From positions 3,369-48,047 of the forward strand of contig DLIM01000009.1 in assembly GCA_002483745.1 (NCBI GenBank): a stretch of 44,679 nt of DNA, written 5' to 3'. Below, piece by piece: positions 42,648-44,679 of this stretch. A program made the position numbers and the translations under genes. The notes under the pieces are model-generated. The model saw only the letters and a program-made list of their open reading frames with translations. It had not been told where the DNA came from and did not search any database. The first letter of the stretch is position 1, and the number at the start of each line of letters is the position of its first letter. Origin of the DNA: Caryophanales bacterium UBA7642. GTDB taxonomy: Bacteria; Bacillota_I; Bacilli_A; RFN20; CAG-288.

Positions 42648-42673
42648 AAGCCCTAGAAATAGGGCTTTTTTAT
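42648..42673 (+). terminator. tRNA-Pro terminator, perhaps bidirectional
   Basis: Stem AAGCCCT/AGGGCTT (42648-42654 and 42661-42667) with a 6-nt loop, then TTTTT. Read on the minus strand it also has a TTATTTC tail and may serve cysE. Confidence 0.8.
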
Positions 42674-42715
42674 TTCTTGATGCGATTTTTAAACAGTTAT
42701 CTAAAAGATAGGCTT

Positions 42716-43555
42716 CTATTTTTCCTTAATAAAGGGATTCTTGACCTTCTGAATAATCCTAATACCGGAATTACCTAAGTATACAATTGAATCAGGTGGG
42801 ACTGAATGAGTTAGGTAAACAACTGCACCGATAGTGGAGCCTTTCCCAATAACCGTGTCTCCGCCAAAGATAGCCGCATTAGAATAGATGGTGACATTGT
42901 CTTCAACTGTTGGATGACGTTTTAAACCTTTTAATAATCGCCCTCTGCTTAAAGATAACGCTCCTAAGGTAACACCTTGATAAAGCTTAACATCATTTCC
43001 AATAATAGTCGTTTCTCCAACTACAATACCAGTACCATGATCAATAAAGAAATTTTCGCCTATTCTTGCCCCGGGATTAATATCAATACCAGTAGAGCGA
43101 TGGGAAAGTTCGCTGACAGTCCTAGCCATGAGCTTAAGATCCATTTCATACAATAAGTGGGCAATACGGTAGCTAAGAATAGCCCTAAAGCCGGGGTAGC
43201 AAAGAACTACCTCTCTTGGAGAATCACTGGCAGGATCACCATTAAGGATAGCCTGAATGCTGCCATTTAAAAGCCTTCTGACTTCAGGAAGGGAATCAAT
43301 ATAGAAATCATGTTTCTTTTGAATATCATCAGCATGAAACTTAGTTAGGACTAAAGTCAGCTTTTGATCTATCTTTTGAAGATAATCAGATAATATTTCT
43401 TTTGTGTAATCAGGTTCAACATAATCAAGAGTAAGGACTTTTTTAGTATCATCAATCAAAGAATAAAATAAAGGAAAATCTATCTGTTTAGCTTGATCTT
43501 CATCACTAGCGTATAAAGATTCTAAATTCTGTTGAATGTCTTTAATATCACTCAT
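42716..43555 (-). CDS. cysE: Serine O-acetyltransferase (CysE/EpsC type)
   Basis: 279 aa left-handed beta-helix acetyltransferase making O-acetylserine from serine and acetyl-CoA. The N-terminal helical domain (about 1-135) ends with YPGFRAILSYRIAHLLYEM; catalytic His is in LSHRSTGIDINPGARIG and in FIDHGTGIVVGET (hexapeptide repeats), then LYQGVTLGALSL, and the CoA-side loop with KRHPTVEDNVTIYSNAAIFGG. The C-terminus NSGIRIIQKVKNPFIKEK is longer than a bare end and may be the tail that binds CysK. The start overlaps cysK by 8 nt. Cysteine from this pathway supplies SufS. Confidence 0.96.
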   Translation of the reverse strand: MSDIKDIQQNLESLYASDEDQAKQIDFPLFYSLIDDTKKVLTLDYVEPDYTKEILSDYLQKIDQKLTLVLTKFHADDIQKKHDFYIDSLPEVRRLLNGSIQAILNGDPASDSPREVVLCYPGFRAILSYRIAHLLYEMDLKLMARTVSELSHRSTGIDINPGARIGENFFIDHGTGIVVGETTIIGNDVKLYQGVTLGALSLSRGRLLKGLKRHPTVEDNVTIYSNAAIFGGDTVIGKGSTIGAVVYLTHSVPPDSIVYLGNSGIRIIQKVKNPFIKEK

Positions 43556-44477
43556 ATAGGCCCTCTACGGATAGATATCTTTCACCATCGTCTGGTAAAA
43601 CCGTAACAATGTTCTTTCCAAAATTTTCTTTTTCTTTAGCAAGCATAATTGCGCCACAAAGATTACATCCTGAGGAAATGCCACATAACAGTCCTTCAGT
43701 CCTAGCTAACGCTCTGGTATATTCATAAGCTTCTTCATCAGAAACATCATAGATACCATCAACATACTTAAGGTCTAAGACATTAGGCTTGAAGTTAGCA
43801 CCAATTCCCTGGATCTTATGCTTACCAACAAAGCCTTTAGTAAGCAAAGGAGAAGACAAAGGCTCTAATCCATAACTCTTAATACTAGGATTTTTTTCTT
43901 TTAAGAACCGACTTATGCCAGTTAAAGTTCCCCCTGTACCAAAAGAGGCAACAAAAATATCGATTTTCCCTTCAAGCTGTTCATAAATCTCTGGACCAGT
44001 AGTCTTATAGTGAGCTAAAGAATTATTGGGATTATCAAACTGTGAAGGTATAAAAGAGCCAGGATTGTTCTTTTGCATTTCTTTGGCTCCATCAATAGCG
44101 CCCTGCATGCCCTTGTTAGCATCAGTCATAATGACACTAGCACCCATCCCCTTCATCATCTTGACTCTTTCAATTGAACAATTAGAAGGCATAAAAATAT
44201 AAAGTTTTAAACCTAAAGAGGCACAGACACTAGCTAAACCAATACCAGTATTGCCAGAAGTAGGTTCAATAATCAAAGTTTCTTTGTTGATTTTTTTATC
44301 CTTTAAAGCATCAAGAATCATTTCTTTAGCTACTCTATCCTTAATAGAGCCCGAGGGATTACTTCTCTCAAGTTTAGCGAAGATGTTAGCTTGTAGTTTA
44401 TATTCTTGAATAATTCGATTAAGTTTGATTAAAGGAGTATTTCCGATTGCATCTAGAGCACTTTCTTTATAATCCAT
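43548..44477 (-). CDS. cysK: Cysteine synthase (O-acetylserine sulfhydrylase)
   Basis: 309 aa fold-type II PLP enzyme. PLP Lys46 is in SGSIKDRVA, the phosphate and substrate loop in EPTSGNTGIGLA, MPSNCSIERVKMMKGMGA follows, QFDNPNN, FGTGGTLTG (phosphate-binding), GISSGCN near the C-terminus. I take ATG 44475-44477, which follows GAGGT at 8 nt; an upstream GTG extends the frame by 7 codons but overlaps the promoter -10. First gene of cysK-cysE. It uses sulfide and O-acetylserine; a role as cystathionine synthase is less likely with cysE adjacent. Confidence 0.96.
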   Translation of the reverse strand: MDYKESALDAIGNTPLIKLNRIIQEYKLQANIFAKLERSNPSGSIKDRVAKEMILDALKDKKINKETLIIEPTSGNTGIGLASVCASLGLKLYIFMPSNCSIERVKMMKGMGASVIMTDANKGMQGAIDGAKEMQKNNPGSFIPSQFDNPNNSLAHYKTTGPEIYEQLEGKIDIFVASFGTGGTLTGISRFLKEKNPSIKSYGLEPLSSPLLTKGFVGKHKIQGIGANFKPNVLDLKYVDGIYDVSDEEAYEYTRALARTEGLLCGISSGCNLCGAIMLAKEKENFGKNIVTVLPDDGERYLSVEGLYE

Positions 44478-44497
44478 GGATAAATACCTCGTGTACA

Positions 44498-44526
44498 ATT
44501 ATAAGTATATTATTAAACAAGAACAA
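44498..44526 (-). promoter_or_regulatory. cysK-cysE promoter
   Basis: On the minus strand TTGTTC (44521-44526), 17-nt spacer, TATAAT (44498-44503). The leader is about 15-20 nt, too short for a T-box or riboswitch. Confidence 0.7.
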
Positions 44527-44553
44527 GAAAGATGATACATATGATATAAACAA

Positions 44554-44582
44554 TTGAAAACAGCCTCAAAAAATGATATATT
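44554..44582 (+). promoter_or_regulatory. tRNA-Leu promoter
   Basis: TTGAAA (44554-44559), 17-nt spacer, TATATT (44577-44582), 9 nt before the tRNA. It is divergent from the cysK promoter. Confidence 0.8.
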
Positions 44583-44591
44583 CAAAAAGCT

Positions 44592-44678
44592 GCCCGGATG
44601 GCGGAACCGGTAGACGCGTTGGATTCAAAATCCAATGGTCGTGAGATCATGGGAGTTCAAGTCTCCCTCCGGGCACCA
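44592..44678 (+). tRNA. tRNA-Leu (anticodon CAA)
   Basis: 87 nt including CCA. Acceptor GCCCGGA/TCCGGGC, anticodon stem TTGGA/TCCAA with loop TTCAAAA (anticodon CAA at 44626-44628), a long class II variable arm (TGGTCGTGAGATCA), T arm GGGAG-TTCAAGT-CTCCC. It reads UUG. The terminator would lie beyond the window. Confidence 0.95.
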
Positions 44679-44679
44679 T

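Noticed and set aside
44478..44591. T-box or other riboswitch in front of cysK-cysE
   Set aside because: The promoter -10 lies about 20 nt from the start codon, leaving no room for a structured leader.

Overview
The window reads as a chromosomal segment of an AT-rich Bacillota, most likely from the Bacilli/Erysipelotrichia/mollicute-related side of the phylum. The supporting genes are soj/spo0J-like parAB, the conserved block gdpP-rplI-dnaB-walJ-rlmH, a Suf operon with the Gram-positive scaffold SufU, GatCAB with a tRNA-Gln, comFA/comFC and gdpP. Good purine-rich ribosome binding sites and textbook sigma-A promoters (TTGAAA-like and TATAAT-like boxes, usually 17 nt apart) occur throughout. 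TGA ends parA, parB and sufD, so the standard bacterial code applies and this is not a code-4 mollicute. The clusters mnmG, parAB and gdpP-to-rlmH usually lie near oriC in Bacillota, but I recognise no DnaA-box cluster or parS here. I see no insertion sequence, prophage or CRISPR array.

Layout. 1-4146: a MarR-regulated pair of ABC half-exporters on the minus strand, visibly decayed (three in-frame stops, one frameshift, one Walker A substitution) while MarR and its two palindromic operators look intact. 4197-6668: a flavin reductase and, divergently, a lone 612-aa protein with two OST-HTH/LOTUS domains and a DUF3825-like C-terminus. 6711-13184: the operon sufC-sufD-sufS-sufU-sufB-mnmG. 13294-17410: a HIT protein and two large lipoproteins, the first with a parvulin-like segment. 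17552-19115: parA-parB, divergent from the lipoproteins. 19082-21989: tgt-queA-queH (queuosine). 22056-22661: an orphan TetR regulator. 22989-30606: gatCAB and pcrA-ligA. 31020-36341: tRNA-Gln and gdpP-rplI-dnaB-walJ-rlmH. 36422-39684: HAD-acyl-ACP thioesterase-comFA-comFC. 39841-42400: a possible small RNA and a 757-aa four-helix membrane protein with a Glu/Lys/Pro/Val repeat tail. 42562-44678: tRNA-Pro, cysK-cysE and tRNA-Leu.

How the parts connect. Several systems converge on tRNA: Tgt/QueA/QueH modify G34, MnmG modifies U34 from within the Fe-S operon, GatCAB amidates mischarged Glu-tRNA(Gln), and the tRNA-Gln carries the U1-A72 pair that GatCAB favours. gdpP, rplI, dnaB, walJ and rlmH link c-di-AMP turnover, ribosome and replication in one transcription unit, as in other Bacillota. 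The least understood items are the OST-HTH/DUF3825 protein, the 757-aa repeat protein, the lipoprotein pair, the divergent ParB and RlmH, the possible small RNA and the hairpin around the comFA start codon.
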